This document shows positions 1-7,836 of a DNA stretch of 12,869 bases, one piece after another (position 1 is the stretch's first letter; each line of letters begins with the position of its first letter). The position numbers were made by a program, and so were the translations under genes. A model generated the notes under the pieces. The model did not search any database. It was not told where the DNA came from and saw only the letters and a list, made by a program, of their open reading frames with translations. This stretch comes from UBA10438 sp964432155. Its GTDB lineage: Bacteria; Bacteroidota; Ignavibacteria; Kapaibacteriales; Kapaibacteriaceae. The DNA lies in the NCBI GenBank assembly GCA_964432155.1, contig CAYSMF010000028.1, positions 1-12,869 of the forward strand. Direction: 5' to 3'.

Positions 1-2264
1 CCAACGATTTCTATCGACCACGTGCGCTGACATGTGTCGTCCATAAAGCGCAGTGTGTCGAGGACAGTTACGGAGGAGTCGAGCGTAACATTCAACGGCA
101 CGTTCCGTGCCTGGCCCGGTGGGATCACAATGGGAAGTCCGGTATTGGCGATGCGCAGACGTGAAGCCAGAATCTTGGTAATGCGAACTTCATCAACACC
201 CGTGTTGACAATGAGCGGGTTGATGGCAAAGGTTGTCTCACAGAACGCAAGCTTCGGAAGAGCAATCGCTGCTGGCGACACTTGCGCGCGAACCTGTCGC
301 ACGCGCACGTCAACGGTGGCTGTATCGGAACAACCGAGTGGGTTGGTGACGATCACCATATATGTTGTGTTAACATCCGGGCGATCGAGGAGTGATCCAC
401 CCGACTCCGACAGTCGACGTCCATTTGCAAACCAGAAGAACGTATGGGGCGACATGCTCCCCGTGATCGATGGTGTAAGGCGTACGGTATCGCCATCGCA
501 CATGCGCGACTGCGATGCCGCGAGTGTTACGTCTGGGCGCGGATTAATCGTCAGCAGCATCGAGTCGCGTCGTGTACAGCCTCGTGCGTCGGTAACCGTA
601 ACCGACAGAACACCTGTGGCTGCTGGAACGTAACTCAGCGAAGACGACGTGGTTGTTGTATCGAGTCCGCTCGCATCGCGCCAGCGATACTGCATTGGTG
701 CAACGCCACCTGTAAACTGCGGCTGTACGCTTACAGGCAGTCCCGCGCAGCGCGTAATCGAAGCCGGCATCTGAATCGTAATCGGTGGGAAGACCGTTAC
801 AACGACGGTATCCTTGCGTTCAACGCCAATGTTATCGCGCACGGTGAGGATGTAACTCGTGGTGCCTGCTGGCGTTACCGTTGGCGTAAGCGAGGTTGGG
901 TTACTCATACCCGTCGTCGGCGACCATGATATCGTGTACGGACCCGTGCCACCGGAGTAGCTGCCACGAATCTGGACGGAAGATCCGACACAGATTGATG
1001 TATCACCGAGCGCCGTCACCACAAGGTCTGTTGTTGTTCCAAGACATGCAGCTGCGGCGATGTAGTTCGACATCAACGGCTCGACGCGCGGACCGAAGTC
1101 GAGATCGATACTGCCATTGAGGTGGCAGTAACTCATGATCGTGCCAACGCGTGCAACACGCGTCGTAAAGCAATTGCCATCTTCAGCATACCAACAGGAG
1201 TCAATCGCAGGCGCCCATGTGCAGCTGTGGGTATGGAGTGAGCCCACATTATGACCAAGCTCGTGTGCAGTCACCTCCGTGTCCCACGCATACGTCGTGC
1301 GTGGATACGCGAACGTACTCTGGATTCCACAGATGGAATACCCCCACTGGTAGTTGCAGAGCGTATTCACGTAGGCAACACCACCAAGGTTGTTGATCCC
1401 CGTAAACAGCATCGCAACGGTGCGATTCACGCCGGCCTTGTTTGCACGGTAGTAGTCGCGGAACTGCACAAGCAAATCGCCCGTGGTTGTCCCAGGAAAC
1501 GGATCCGGTGTAGTCCACAACACAAACGTGCCGATGTAGACAACAGCGCTTACGTCACGCTCGTAGAGATCGCTAACGTGAGCAATCACCGCCTCGGCGT
1601 AGTTCGTTGCTGTCGTCACGTTACTGTTGTTGTCCTGATAGAACGGCTGATCGCCCTCGAGTGCAAGATTGATCGTGCGATACGATGCCTGAGAACGCTC
1701 ACCTTTGGAGGGGGCTGGAACACGCATGCTCGCAGTGTCGAGCACAGCGCAATGCCATGGCTCGGCGCGCTTCACAAATCGCATGTCGTAGAGCACAGCC
1801 GTTGGGTCGGAGTCGCTCACCACATTCATGAGATACGTCGACGACGTCGGACCGTAGTTGATGTGAATGCGTCCGTGTACTTGACGTGGGTAGACTGCTA
1901 GAACCACATTCGATGAGGGAACTCCACGCACACGTCCGCGCAACAGCACACTCATGGGTGCAGGAATCGGCATGTCGCCGTTCGGCGTCTTCGCTGTGAG
2001 CACAGAGCGCTGATCAATCACGGTAAAGCGTCGCAGTTCGAGCTCAATGGGCGTTCCGTTTGGCAACGTGAGTGGCACAACGATCAGCTCGCCGTTCGGC
2101 ATCATACGCGACTGCGCAAACGCAGCTTCGTTCAGACGATAGAATGTCGCTGGATGATCGATATTGGAGGTAGCAGGTGCTTCAACACGTTGAAACAAGT
2201 CGGCTGCCAGAAGTGGTGTTGCAAGGACAACACAAGCAATGAGCAAGAGGATGCGAGACTGCAT
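1..2264 (-). CDS. Secreted reprolysin-type (M12B) zinc metalloprotease with SprB/PKD-like repeats, 3' end outside window
   Basis: The frame is open from ATG 2264 to the window edge, giving at least 754 residues with no stop; the C-terminus is missing. The start is backed by GGAGG at 2270-2274 and a signal peptide (MQSRILLLIACVVLATPLLA). Residues 22-190 look like a propeptide or N-terminal domain. The catalytic domain spans about 195-400. It carries the metzincin zinc motif HELGHNVGSLHT (residues 334-345, the HExxHxxGxxH pattern) and a Met-turn, TIMSYCHL, with Met377. Three Ig/PKD or SprB-like repeats follow at about 413-494, 495-574 and 577-655; each has a Cys near its start and a central aromatic/Trp strand. 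An immunoglobulin-like domain of the ASH/choice-of-anchor type runs from about 656 to the edge. The family consists of secreted endopeptidases, in Bacteroidota usually T9SS cargo, so a sorting domain is expected beyond the window (inference). Substrate unknown. It lies 61 bases behind the beta-helix gene on the same strand, probably in one transcript. Confidence 0.93.
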   Translation of the reverse strand, partial: MQSRILLLIACVVLATPLLAADLFQRVEAPATSNIDHPATFYRLNEAAFAQSRMMPNGELIVVPLTLPNGTPIELELRRFTVIDQRSVLTAKTPNGDMPIPAPMSVLLRGRVRGVPSSNVVLAVYPRQVHGRIHINYGPTSSTYLMNVVSDSDPTAVLYDMRFVKRAEPWHCAVLDTASMRVPAPSKGERSQASYRTINLALEGDQPFYQDNNSNVTTATNYAEAVIAHVSDLYERDVSAVVYIGTFVLWTTPDPFPGTTTGDLLVQFRDYYRANKAGVNRTVAMLFTGINNLGGVAYVNTLCNYQWGYSICGIQSTFAYPRTTYAWDTEVTAHELGHNVGSLHTHSCTWAPAIDSCWYAEDGNCFTTRVARVGTIMSYCHLNGSIDLDFGPRVEPLMSNYIAAAACLGTTTDLVVTALGDTSICVGSSVQIRGSYSGGTGPYTISWSPTTGMSNPTSLTPTVTPAGTTSYILTVRDNIGVERKDTVVVTVFPPITIQMPASITRCAGLPVSVQPQFTGGVAPMQYRWRDASGLDTTTTSSSLSYVPAATGVLSVTVTDARGCTRRDSMLLTINPRPDVTLAASQSRMCDGDTVRLTPSITGSMSPHTFFWFANGRRLSESGGSLLDRPDVNTTYMVIVTNPLGCSDTATVDVRVRQVRAQVSPAAIALPKLAFCETTFAINPLIVNTGVDEVRITKILASRLRIANTGLPIVIPPGQARNVPLNVTLDSSVTVLDTLRFMDDTCQRTWSIEIV

Positions 2265-2269
2265 CGAGC

Positions 2270-2274
2270 CCTCC
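2270..2274 (-). promoter_or_regulatory. Shine-Dalgarno site for the metalloprotease
   Basis: GGAGG on the minus strand lies 5 bases upstream of ATG 2264. It fixes the metalloprotease start. The 61-base gap between this gene and the beta-helix stop (2265-2325) shows no clear terminator or promoter. Confidence 0.6.
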
Positions 2275-2325
2275 GTAAAATGACTGCGTGGCGAAGCAAC
2301 AAACTACGAAAGTGCCCTGTTCCCG

Positions 2326-3939
2326 TCAGGGCAGAAGCACCCGGATTTCACGTCCTGCCACGATGCGGCGCACCTTCGCATACCGCGAGGCCAGATCCTG
2401 GGGGATGTCCTCGGGAGCCCCTTGCCAGAGGAGCTTGCCGCGCACATCGTAGATCTGTACGTAGTCAGCCTGACCGGATGGGTCGGCACCTGTAGTGACC
2501 GATGTCGGCAGATCATCCGTGCAGGGGCAGGTGGTGCCCCCTTCCGTTTGTCGTGCTCGTGCCGGGATCGGCTCACGCTGGAAGTACTCAGGCAGTGACG
2601 TGTAGGCAAAGGTCCGTGGCACCGTCGTGGTATCATTCGCGGGAGTGAGGCGCCCCTTGACACGATTGCCAATGCTGAGGAGACCCTTGCCACCCACCGT
2701 GAACAATCCCTTAATGATGGATGTGTTCGAGATAACATTACCCATGATGCACGTGCTATCAGTCCATGGCGATGAGCCCATGAACAGACCGTACTCGCGT
2801 GCGTGATTGCGAAGGATCACATTATGCCATCCATTGGCACCGTGGGAATTATCGAGGACGATGTGCGCAACGCTGTTGCCCTCTGCAAGATTCGCATAAA
2901 CCCAGTTGCCGTGCCAGACAACATCCCCTGCGGCATCATTTGGAAACTCCGTCCAACGTGGATTCTGCGACGCGTTGTAGCACAAAGCATTCCCGTTCGC
3001 ACCCGCTTGCAGTAGCATACTATGCCGAAGCGTCGAGAATACATTGTCAACGATACGACAATCCCCCGTTGCGAACTGGAGCACGACGCCATAGCCGCGT
3101 CCGCCCCCTCCATACCCATAACTCTCGGCGAAGTCGCACCGCGTTACGGTGCAGTGCATCGCATACTCCATGGTCACATGCGCAAAGTTGGTCTTGCGAC
3201 TCAGCACACCATCAATCACTACATCACGAGCATAGGCAATGTGGATGTTCGACACTTGCTGCGCTGATGAATCACGCTGCTCAATGCTCAGACATCGAAT
3301 GCGAACCTGCTCGACAGGATTGATGCGCGTGAGGTAGGCCTTGCGTGAGGTATCGACGCTCATACGCAGTGGCTGTGTGATGAAGATCGTATCACCACGC
3401 ACATTCGCAACTTCAACGATCTGTCCGCTCGAGCCCCTTCCCCAATCCGAATACATCAGATCCGCATCATCAGGCACGATGCGCAACATCGCGCCTCGCT
3501 CTGGTTGAAAGCTCGTGCCGGTAATGAACGCATCACCGCGACGCAGTGGCGCGGTGATCGGCATCGCCATGCGCGTTACACCGCCATGAATGATGATTGG
3601 GTGTGCATCGTTCGGGACATCAGTAATGATGCGCGTTGTGAGCGCACCACGTCCTTGCAGTGTGATGCGCGATGGAAGTGCGATCTGCGAACGCAGGAGA
3701 TAGGAGCCAGCCCCTAGACGCAGTGTTCCACCACCAGCAAGCATCGTGAGCGCACGTTGAAACGCCGCATCAGAGGGCGTCGCTCCCGTTGGATCTGCTC
3801 CGAGTGTATCGATATCGACAACCACTGACGGCTGTTCGAAGGGGCGAGCACCCGCGCGGTGCCACGGTGTAACGTAGCCGCGCCACGGCTGCGCTGCGAT
3901 CGATGTGGAGAGAAGGACAAGGGCGACAATCCATCGCAT
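2326..3939 (-). CDS. Secreted right-handed beta-helix (pectin-lyase-like) protein with degenerate T9SS-type tail
   Basis: 537 residues. The signal peptide is MRWIVALVLLSTSIAA, probably cut before Q17. Residues 38-98 match the opening of the pectate-lyase/GH28-related superfamily: a hydrophobic strand, a GADPTGATPSDAAFQRAL segment, GGGTLRLGAGSYLL and a LQGRG turn. Short strand-turn units follow to about residue 428. They include a Gly-rich stretch (GYGGGGRGYG, 275-284), RHSMLLQAGANGN (305-317) and NLAEGN (350-355), motifs I recall from related bacterial beta-helix proteins. The last 45 residues (VQIYDVRGKLLWQG onward) resemble the second half of a T9SS type A sorting domain but lack the usual PNP opening. 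The likely role is binding or cleavage of a surface or environmental polysaccharide; no catalytic residues could be assigned. No Shine-Dalgarno site is visible. The ATG lies 14 bases from the divergent permease start, and the metalloprotease follows downstream. Confidence 0.88.
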   Translation of the reverse strand: MRWIVALVLLSTSIAAQPWRGYVTPWHRAGARPFEQPSVVVDIDTLGADPTGATPSDAAFQRALTMLAGGGTLRLGAGSYLLRSQIALPSRITLQGRGALTTRIITDVPNDAHPIIIHGGVTRMAMPITAPLRRGDAFITGTSFQPERGAMLRIVPDDADLMYSDWGRGSSGQIVEVANVRGDTIFITQPLRMSVDTSRKAYLTRINPVEQVRIRCLSIEQRDSSAQQVSNIHIAYARDVVIDGVLSRKTNFAHVTMEYAMHCTVTRCDFAESYGYGGGGRGYGVVLQFATGDCRIVDNVFSTLRHSMLLQAGANGNALCYNASQNPRWTEFPNDAAGDVVWHGNWVYANLAEGNSVAHIVLDNSHGANGWHNVILRNHAREYGLFMGSSPWTDSTCIMGNVISNTSIIKGLFTVGGKGLLSIGNRVKGRLTPANDTTTVPRTFAYTSLPEYFQREPIPARARQTEGGTTCPCTDDLPTSVTTGADPSGQADYVQIYDVRGKLLWQGAPEDIPQDLASRYAKVRRIVAGREIRVLLP

Positions 3940-3953
3940 CAGTATATTCTCGC
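3940..3953. promoter_or_regulatory. 14-base divergent intergenic gap between beta-helix and permease genes
   Basis: Only the AT-rich sequence AGTATATTCTCGC plus one base separates the two start codons. A promoter for either gene must therefore extend into the coding sequence of the other, or the mRNAs are leaderless or nearly so. Neither ATG has a recognisable Shine-Dalgarno site, which is common in Bacteroidota. TATATT at 3943-3948 could serve as a -10/-7 element, but this is inference. Confidence 0.3.
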
Positions 3954-5231
3954 ATGAAACGTGACTACAAACTAACCATGTTCGATGTGATCATGCTGGT
4001 GATCAGCTTGGTGATCGGCATGGGCATCTTTCGTGCACCCGCGACGGTTGCGCTGCGTGCTGGTGATGAGACGTTGTTCTATGTGGCATGGATCCTGGGT
4101 GGCGTGTTCGCTATCGCAGGAGCGCTAACGTTTGCGGCGGCTGGACGTGCAATGCCGGTGACGGGTGCGTACTACCGCATCTTCGCTGTGGCGTATCACC
4201 CCGTGATTGCTTTCGCCATCAACATGATCATCCTCGTGTCGAATGCTGCATCAGCTGCCGGCGTGGCGATCATCGGCGCGGAATACATCACAAGCTGGTT
4301 ACCAGGCATTCCAACAAGTACAACAGCAACGGCGATGATTGCCGTCCTGTACGGACTCAACCTGTTGGGTCTGCGCACGAGCACCGCTGTACAGAACGTC
4401 CTGATCGGCATCAAGGTCGCAATGCTCGTGGCGATCATCTCGGCATTGGTCTTCGTTGATGCAGCACCCGCATCAACTGCTCTTGCAGGTGTTGCGCATA
4501 CAGGGGGCGTGTGGGAGTCACTTGGTCTGGCCCTCATCGCGGTGTCATTCACCTACGGTGGCTATCAAAGCACGATTAACTTCGGTGGCGAGATCAAGGA
4601 CAGTGAGCGTCGCATGCCGATTGCGATTGTGCTGGGCGTGCTGATCATCACAGCCATCTATCTGCTCGCGAATGCTGCTTACGTACACGTGCTTGGCTTT
4701 GAAACACTTGCGCAGTCACAGTCGATTGCAGCGATGGTTGTTGGCAAGCTCTTCGGAGACCGTGGTGCAGACATCCTCTCGGCCGTTCTCATCATCTCGG
4801 TGTTCGGGTATGTGAATGTGGCAATGCTTTCCAACCCGCGCGTGATCAAGGCGATGAGTGACGACGGCGTGCTTCCACGTGCGCTTTCGTCATCACCGCG
4901 CATGCAGCACGGTGCGCTGCTGTCGTTTACGCTATTGAGCATTCTGAGCGTGTACGTTGGGAAGTCGTTCGAGACGATTCTCAACTACACGATCTTTATC
5001 GATGCAATCGGACTCGGCTTCGGTGCCGCTACTGTGTACTGGCTCAGTAAGCAACGTCTTTCCATCGTCACGCACATCGCTGCTGCTATCTTCATCGGCT
5101 CGTGTGTGTTTACGTCGATCAACATCTTCGCCTTCGACACACAAGCAGCGTATTACGGCATCGCCCTTGTAGCGGGGATCTGTCTTGTGGGATGGATTGC
5201 CTATCGCATGCGCGAGCAACCGACGTCTTAA
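3954..5231 (+). CDS. APC-superfamily amino acid permease (about 12 membrane segments)
   Basis: 425 residues from ATG 3954, close to the 430-480 usual for the family. The start MKRDYKLTMFDVIML is chosen because it leads straight into TM1, as in other APC members. An in-frame ATG at 3903 would add 17 hydrophilic residues and overlap the divergent gene. TM1 contains the broken-helix motif GMGIF (residues 22-26, consensus GSGIF). Other family signatures are GGEIKDSERRMP (211-222) before TM7 and NPRVIKAMSDDGVLP (294-308) after TM8. About 12 hydrophobic segments follow to residue 417, and the protein ends in a short basic tail. The family carries out proton- or amino-acid-coupled transport or exchange across the inner membrane. 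The LAT/basic amino-acid-polyamine branch is plausible, but the substrate cannot be read from the sequence. It is a single-gene unit: divergent from the beta-helix gene and convergent with the photolyase operon, overlapping it in the stop codon. Confidence 0.93.
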   Translation: MKRDYKLTMFDVIMLVISLVIGMGIFRAPATVALRAGDETLFYVAWILGGVFAIAGALTFAAAGRAMPVTGAYYRIFAVAYHPVIAFAINMIILVSNAASAAGVAIIGAEYITSWLPGIPTSTTATAMIAVLYGLNLLGLRTSTAVQNVLIGIKVAMLVAIISALVFVDAAPASTALAGVAHTGGVWESLGLALIAVSFTYGGYQSTINFGGEIKDSERRMPIAIVLGVLIITAIYLLANAAYVHVLGFETLAQSQSIAAMVVGKLFGDRGADILSAVLIISVFGYVNVAMLSNPRVIKAMSDDGVLPRALSSSPRMQHGALLSFTLLSILSVYVGKSFETILNYTIFIDAIGLGFGAATVYWLSKQRLSIVTHIAAAIFIGSCVFTSINIFAFDTQAAYYGIALVAGICLVGWIAYRMREQPTS

Positions 5232-6742
5232 AGCTCGTCGGCGTGATCGATGAGCCACGCAGCACGTTCAGTGATGGCAAGGCGTTCATCAGCAGACATG
5301 CCATCGATGTGACGGTACGCCATACCTACGCGTGGGTTCTTGCGGAGCGTGTCTTCGTGACGTAGGTAGAAGTTCCAGTACAGTGCATTGAACGGACACG
5401 CATCATCGCCCAGTCGTTCCTTGTGCTTGTACGCACACGTACCACATGCGTCGCTCATGCGGTGCACATACGCTGCACTTGATACATACGGCTTGGTTGC
5501 CATGAGTCCGTTATCGGCGTGCTGACTCATCCCAATGGTGTTCGGCACTTCGACCCATTCGAACGCATCGATGTACACGCCGAGGTACCACTCGTGCACA
5601 CGCTGCGGCGAGCAACCCAACAACAGCGCGATATTTCCCGTGATCATCAGACGCTGGATGTGGTGTGCGTATGCAGTGTCGAGTGACGCATCAACAGCAT
5701 CCTTTACGCACTGCATCTTCGTGTTGCCCGACCAATACCATTGCGGCAGATCGCGGTGATTGTCGAGCGCATTGCGTTCAACGTAGTCCGGCATCTGCGA
5801 CCAATAGATGCCACGTACATACTCGCGCCACCCGAGAATCTGTCGGATGAACCCCTCTACCGCAGCAATAGGCGCTGTGCCGTCGTGATACCGTTGCTCT
5901 GCCTGACGCACCACATCGAGTGGATGGAGCATCTTCACGTTGAGGGAGAACGAGATCAACGCATGGAACAGACGTCGCGCCTTGCGCGAGATCGCATCCT
6001 GATACGTACCAAAGTGTGGCAATGCATTGTCGAGAAAGGCCGTCAGCACCGATTGTGCTTCTTCTGCGTCAAGGGGCCACCGCAGATCATCGGCATGTGG
6101 GTTACCCATCGTAGCAACACCAGCAGCTGTGATCTCGTGCCACAGCGCAGAGCAATCATGGTGCGGACGTGGATCGATGGGCTCTGCAGGCGTGCCCTTC
6201 CACGGACGTCGGTTTTCTTCGTCGTAGTTCCACGAGCCCCCTACCGGCTGCTGATCGGCATCCATTAGTACGTTGTACCGCACGCGCATCTGACGGTAGA
6301 ATGTTTCCATCAGCCAGCGCTTTTTGCCCTTAAAGAGCACTGCTACATCATCGCGCTCGGATAGGAAGTGCTCCGGGGTATGGGGCGTTAGACCAAGATG
6401 TTGATCAACGCGCCATTCGTCGGGTTGCATGTGCTCCCACGATGCTGCGCCACATTCTTGCATCACCATCGCGATGTTCTCGCGGAGTGTATGCGTGTTG
6501 TCGGCATCACCAATGCGGATATAGCGCACGGCATGACCCTGTGCACGCAAGCGATCAGCGAAGCGTCGCATCGCTGCGAAGATTGCGAGTACCTTCTGTG
6601 CATGATGGAGCACGTAGTCTGTTTCACTGCGCACCTCCATCATCACGTAGGTGATTGATGGATCAACGGTGGCGAACCATGAATGCGACGGATTCAACTG
6701 ATCGCCCAAGATCAATCGAACACGACGGTGCGAAGCACTCAT
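5228..6742 (-). CDS. Iron-sulfur bacterial cryptochrome / (6-4) photolyase (FeS-BCP, PhrB-like)
   Basis: 504 residues from ATG 6742, chosen because GGAG at 6749-6752 is spaced 6 bases from it and it forms an ATGA overlap with the preceding stop. An ATG at 6754 would add MERS. The N-terminal antenna domain opens with VRLILGDQLN (residues 8-17), typical of the deoxyribodipyrimidine photolyase-related family. The C-terminal FAD domain has the catalytic His pair in AYAHHIQRLMITGN (His360/361). Four Cys at 345, 433, 436 and 449 match in spacing (88, 3, 13) the [4Fe-4S] ligands of Agrobacterium PhrB (350, 438, 441, 454, from memory). The expected activity is light-driven repair of (6-4) photoproducts using FAD, with a ribolumazine-type antenna in characterised members. 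It is the third gene of the operon and ends tail-to-tail with the permease, sharing TTAA. A purely photosensory cryptochrome role cannot be excluded. Confidence 0.95.
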   Translation of the reverse strand: MSASHRRVRLILGDQLNPSHSWFATVDPSITYVMMEVRSETDYVLHHAQKVLAIFAAMRRFADRLRAQGHAVRYIRIGDADNTHTLRENIAMVMQECGAASWEHMQPDEWRVDQHLGLTPHTPEHFLSERDDVAVLFKGKKRWLMETFYRQMRVRYNVLMDADQQPVGGSWNYDEENRRPWKGTPAEPIDPRPHHDCSALWHEITAAGVATMGNPHADDLRWPLDAEEAQSVLTAFLDNALPHFGTYQDAISRKARRLFHALISFSLNVKMLHPLDVVRQAEQRYHDGTAPIAAVEGFIRQILGWREYVRGIYWSQMPDYVERNALDNHRDLPQWYWSGNTKMQCVKDAVDASLDTAYAHHIQRLMITGNIALLLGCSPQRVHEWYLGVYIDAFEWVEVPNTIGMSQHADNGLMATKPYVSSAAYVHRMSDACGTCAYKHKERLGDDACPFNALYWNFYLRHEDTLRKNPRVGMAYRHIDGMSADERLAITERAAWLIDHADEL

Positions 6743-7836
6743 CGAGCGCTCCATGTGCGAGTGTATGCTCCATCGGGATCATACATCTCGCGCTGCTTCT
6801 CGGCCGAGAAGCGACGTCCGCCCCGTGGATCAGCACCTGTGCCGGCGATATACTTCCAGTTACCGACGTTCGATGCGGGGTCGTAATCGATGAGCATCAT
6901 CGCGAAGTATGCTTCACCTACCTGCCACGACACATTGCGCTCGTACATGCAGTAGCTCGCGACGATTTGTCGCATGCGATTCCCGAGAAAGCCCGTTGCG
7001 TTGAGTTCGCGCAATCCTGCATCAACAAAGCGATTGCCCGTTGATGCCGCTTGCATCATCTGCCACGATGCCTCGTTGTCGTATATGGCGTGTTGCTGTG
7101 TGCGATGCTCGCCCCGTGCAGCAAAGAAGTCGCGCCAGAGCAGTTCGAACCACAGCCAGTACGTACCATCATTCGCACCATAGGTCGCCTCGTACTCTGC
7201 GAGGTCGGTTGCGATGCGACGTGGTGAGATGCAGCCCCAGGCAAGCCATGGTGAAAGTTTGCTTGAGTAATCCCAACCCAGCAAGCCATTGCGTGTCTGC
7301 TTGTAGGAATCCGGCAGACGTCGCGTGCGGTATTGCAACCAATGTGCATGGGCGGCTCGCTCGCCCCCTTGTGCAATCATCTCCAGAGCAGGCACCTCAA
7401 TGGTCGGGCACACCACGCCATCGGGAAGTGGTGGCAGCGATGCAGGTGCTGCGATCGGTTGCGACGTACGAACACCTGCAGCCTCGACGCGCTGTCGAAA
7501 CGGCGTGTAGGTGCGTGGCATTGCAGCGACATCGAACGGCAGCGCATCTGCGTCGATCATACGTTGTGGTTCGCGGTAGCGGTCTGTCACTGCATTGGGT
7601 GGCGCTTCATGGAGGAGCAGCAGATCCGAACCGCGCTCGCGCAGTTGTGCTTGCAGGTCAGCAAGTGATGCAAGCAGAAACGCCTCTTGCTGTGGACCCC
7701 GTGGCACGGATGGGTCGAGGGCGAACACTGGCAGGAGTGTTTCGTGTGTTGCCGCCGCATGTGCAAGCAGTGGATTATCGTCCAGACGCAGGTAGCGTCC
7801 AAGATGGAGTGCTGCAGGGTGCGAGGATGGTGTCAT
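6739..7836 (-). CDS. DASH-type cryptochrome / DNA photolyase, short form
   Basis: 365 residues from ATG 7836. That start has AAAGGAG at 7845-7851 and forms an ATGA overlap with the DUF2256 stop; longer in-frame starts would run inside DUF2256. The N-terminal Rossmann-like domain starts with LGRYLRLDDNPLL (residues 12-24). The FAD domain has QTRNGLLGWDYSSKLSPW (180-197), GCISPRRI (201-208), WFELLWRDFF (229-238) and TGFLGNRMRQIVASY (281-295). The ending IDYDPASNVGNWKYIAGTG (316-334), then ADPRGGRRFSAEKQ and YDPDGAY, is the DASH signature. DASH proteins bind FAD and methenyl-THF and repair CPDs, mainly in single-stranded DNA. The length is well below the 420-500 I expect. The shortage sits around residues 76-100, where the second half of the antenna domain appears deleted in frame. 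It is the middle gene of the operon and is coupled on both sides. Confidence 0.92.
   Translation of the reverse strand: MTPSSHPAALHLGRYLRLDDNPLLAHAAATHETLLPVFALDPSVPRGPQQEAFLLASLADLQAQLRERGSDLLLLHEAPPNAVTDRYREPQRMIDADALPFDVAAMPRTYTPFRQRVEAAGVRTSQPIAAPASLPPLPDGVVCPTIEVPALEMIAQGGERAAHAHWLQYRTRRLPDSYKQTRNGLLGWDYSSKLSPWLAWGCISPRRIATDLAEYEATYGANDGTYWLWFELLWRDFFAARGEHRTQQHAIYDNEASWQMMQAASTGNRFVDAGLRELNATGFLGNRMRQIVASYCMYERNVSWQVGEAYFAMMLIDYDPASNVGNWKYIAGTGADPRGGRRFSAEKQREMYDPDGAYTRTWSAR
6749..6752 (-). promoter_or_regulatory. Shine-Dalgarno site inside the DASH gene, sets the FeS-BCP start
   Basis: GGAG on the minus strand, 6 bases before ATG 6742. It lies within the last codons of the DASH gene and supports translational coupling through the ATGA overlap at 6739-6742. 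It argues against the ATG at 6754, which has no such site. Confidence 0.55.

Noticed and set aside
34..633. 199-codon open frame on the plus strand, and several others between 34 and 1901
   Set aside because: They lie opposite the metalloprotease frame, which has a catalytic motif, signal peptide and domain structure. The plus-strand products show no family features and no ribosome sites.
3903..3953. Upstream ATG start (3903) for the permease
   Set aside because: It would add 17 hydrophilic residues before a normal APC N-terminus and overlap the divergent beta-helix gene. There is no Shine-Dalgarno site.
6743..6754. ATG 6754 as the FeS-BCP start
   Set aside because: It has no ribosome site of its own, whereas ATG 6742 has GGAG at the right distance and an ATGA overlap.
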